Positions 15,094 through 16,404 of a DNA stretch of 16,404 bases are shown here, in pieces. The DNA comes from JALORV01 sp035255845. GTDB taxonomy: Bacteria; Pseudomonadota; Gammaproteobacteria; Burkholderiales; Burkholderiaceae_F. The first letter of the stretch is position 1, and each line of letters opens with the position of its first letter. The translations under genes and the position numbers were made by a program. The DNA lies in the NCBI GenBank assembly GCA_035255845.1, contig DATEZE010000061.1, positions 1 to 16,404 of the forward strand, given 5' to 3'. The notes under the pieces were generated by a model, which was not told where the DNA came from, ran no database searches, and was given only the letters and a program-made list of their open reading frames with translations.

Positions 15094-15729
15094 ATGTTCG
15101 GCGCGCACGACCTGCCACTGTTCATCGCGACGGCGCTGGTGCTCAACGCGACACCGGGCGTCGACCTGTTGTACACAGTGACGCGCACGTTGCAGTTCGG
15201 CTGGCGAGGCGGCGTCGCGGCTGCGCTCGGCATCAGCACCGGCTGCGCAGTACACGCAGTGGCTGCGGCGCTCGGTCTCGCCGCCCTGCTCGCGACCTCG
15301 GCCTGGGCCTTCGTCGCCATCAAGTGGGCGGGGGCCGCCTACCTGCTGTGGCTCGCATGGGGCATGCTGCGCGCCGCACGCTCACCCGCGGGCAGCGCCT
15401 CGCAACCGGTCCCGGTCGAGGCCGCATCGGCGCTGCGCATCTACCGCCAGGGGCTGACGACCAATCTGCTGAATCCCAAAGTTGCGCTTTTCTTCCTGGC
15501 GCTGCTGCCGCAGTTTATCGACGCCGATGCTGCGAGTAAGCCGCTGGCGTTTCTCTTCCTCGGCGCGGTGTTTGTCTTCAACGGCACGCTGTTCCTCCTG
15601 GCCATCGTCGCTCTGGCGCATCGGGCTCGCAGTCTCGGCGCGCGCCCGTCGGTGCGGCGCGTGCTGAACCTGCTCGGTGCCTCGCTGTTCGCCGCGCTCG
15701 CCGGGCGGCTCGCGCTGTCGTCCCGCTAA
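15094..15729 (+). CDS. LysE/RhtB-family exporter (second copy)
   Basis: 211-residue membrane protein of the same exporter family as the one at 11366, but clearly divergent. It has about six helices. Landmarks are TALVLNATPGVDLLYTVTRTL near the N-terminus, GGVAAALGISTGCAVHAVAAALG, and TNLLNPKVALFFLALLPQFID. The ATG at 15094 gives a family-typical N-terminus; in-frame ATGs farther up (14869) lie inside the thiolase gene and were rejected. A modest GGGGA lies shortly upstream. The 70-base spacer after the thiolase shows only short GC hairpins (for example AGCGC-ATC-GCGCT just after the stop). Substrate is unknown. Confidence 0.9.
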   Translation: MFGAHDLPLFIATALVLNATPGVDLLYTVTRTLQFGWRGGVAAALGISTGCAVHAVAAALGLAALLATSAWAFVAIKWAGAAYLLWLAWGMLRAARSPAGSASQPVPVEAASALRIYRQGLTTNLLNPKVALFFLALLPQFIDADAASKPLAFLFLGAVFVFNGTLFLLAIVALAHRARSLGARPSVRRVLNLLGASLFAALAGRLALSSR

Positions 15730-15776
15730 TGCGTCTGTCGAAAATGCCTTTCATGCGCCCACTCTGCCTGCGATCA

Positions 15777-15806
15777 AGCCGCGACCCTGGCGGCTCACTG
15801 CGCCAG
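15777..15806 (+). other. Two overlapping, mutually exclusive hairpins before the SDR gene
   Basis: AGCCGC (15777-15782) pairs with GCGGCT (15790-15795), loop of seven. CTGGCG (15787-15792) pairs with CGCCAG (15801-15806), loop of eight. The two share bases 15790-15792, and the second ends five bases before ATG 15812. No run of T follows, so this is not a standard terminator. In GC-rich DNA it may be chance. Confidence 0.3.
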
Positions 15807-15811
15807 TTCGT

Positions 15812-16404
15812 ATGAGCACGGTGCTCGTCATCGGTGCTTCACGCGGCATCGGCCTCGAGTTCGCGCGCCAGTACGCTGCTGACGGCGCACGGGTCATCGC
15901 GACGGTGCGTCGTGCCGAGGACACTGCAAAACTACGCGAACTTGGCGCGAAACCGCTGCTGCTCGATGTGCTCGACGAGGCGGCGGTCGCGCAGTTCGGC
16001 GCGCAGCTGCACGGCGAAAAACTCGATATCGCGATCTACAACACTGGCGTGTACGGCCCCAGAACCACTGCGATCGCTGCGCCGGGCGGGCTCGACTTCG
16101 ACGCCGTGATGCACACCAACGTGCGCGCGCCGATGCAGTTGATCCCGCAGCTGGTGCCGGCGCTGGCGTCCACCAGCGGCAAGCTGGCGCTGATCTCGAG
16201 TCGCATGGGGTCGGTTTCGCTGATGAGCAGCACGTCGGGGTGGTTGTACCGGGTGAGCAAGGCGGCCGCCAACGCGGCCCTGCGCGCGGCGAGCCTGGAA
16301 CTGGGCCCGCACGGCGTCGTCTGCGTCGCGTTCCATCCCGGCTGGGTACGCACCGAGATGGGCGGCGCCGGCGCCGACATCGACGCGGCGACCAGCGTGT
16401 CGGG
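15812..16404 (+). CDS. Short-chain dehydrogenase/reductase (3' partial)
   Basis: NAD(P)-dependent oxidoreductase of the classical SDR fold, cut off by the window end after 197 residues. The cofactor loop is GASRGIG (8-14). The structural NNAG motif reads YNTG (76-79). Catalytic residues are Ser129/Ser130 in LISSRMGS, Tyr146 and Lys150 in YRVSKAA. HPGWVRTEMGG follows as expected. The sequence resembles the C-factor/CsgA-like and carbonyl-reductase-like SDRs that contain the YNTG/NNAG variant and an HPGWVxT motif. The ATG at 15812 has no clear Shine-Dalgarno sequence. Substrate is unknown. The last 20-40 residues lie beyond the window. Confidence 0.9.
   Translation, partial: MSTVLVIGASRGIGLEFARQYAADGARVIATVRRAEDTAKLRELGAKPLLLDVLDEAAVAQFGAQLHGEKLDIAIYNTGVYGPRTTAIAAPGGLDFDAVMHTNVRAPMQLIPQLVPALASTSGKLALISSRMGSVSLMSSTSGWLYRVSKAAANAALRAASLELGPHGVVCVAFHPGWVRTEMGGAGADIDAATSVS

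Noticed and set aside
11366..15729. The two LysE-family genes as a recent duplication or repeat flanking aceK and the thiolase
   Set aside because: The proteins share only family motifs and differ over most of their length; I see no long nucleotide identity that would mark a recent duplication.

Overview
The window is GC-rich, and every gene I can support lies on the plus strand. It comes from a proteobacterium, most likely a betaproteobacterium: isocitrate dehydrogenase kinase/phosphatase (AceK) is essentially a beta/gammaproteobacterial enzyme, and the setting of LysE-type exporters plus a biosynthetic-type thiolase fits that group. The genus cannot be told from sequence alone. Coding density is very high. 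No gene-free stretch exceeds about 90 bases, and I see no tRNA, rRNA, CRISPR array, insertion sequence or phage gene.

Region 1 (1-8410) is one tightly packed operon that starts before the window. It encodes two ABC-importer permeases (the first cut by the window edge), a 69-residue two-helix membrane protein, and two different MalK-type ATPases. These are followed by a complete PEP-dependent dihydroxyacetone (DHA) kinase system: DhaL, DhaM (EIIA-like domain only), HPr, a full-length Enzyme I, a 144-residue probable regulator, and DhaK. Most junctions overlap or are under 20 bases. The implied pathway is import of a short polyol or keto-sugar, then phosphorylation by the relay PEP -> EI -> HPr -> DhaM -> DhaL(ADP/ATP) -> substrate bound covalently on DhaK. 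E. coli fuses EIIA, HPr and a truncated EI into one DhaM chain. Here they are three separate proteins, so the kinase has a private PTS chain. The cognate solute-binding protein is presumably upstream of base 1.

Region 2 (8473-9738) is a single metal-dependent amidohydrolase, set off by 62 and 87 bases. It has its own strong ribosome-binding site and no evident link to the Dha pathway.

Region 3 (9826-15023) is a second close-packed run: a PaaI-like hotdog thioesterase, an ASCH-GNAT fusion protein, a LysE/RhtB exporter, AceK and an acetyl-CoA acetyltransferase. AceK and the thiolase both sit at the acetyl-CoA/TCA/glyoxylate node, which suggests growth on acetate, fatty acids or branched-chain amino acids.

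Region 4 (15094-16404) holds a second, divergent LysE/RhtB exporter and the start of a short-chain dehydrogenase cut by the window end.

The best candidate for something under-described is Region 1: an ABC importer with asymmetric ATPases, a cysteine-bearing periplasmic insert and a small membrane protein, joined to a self-contained PTS-driven Dha kinase and an unrecognised putative regulator. The ASCH-GNAT fusion is the second candidate.
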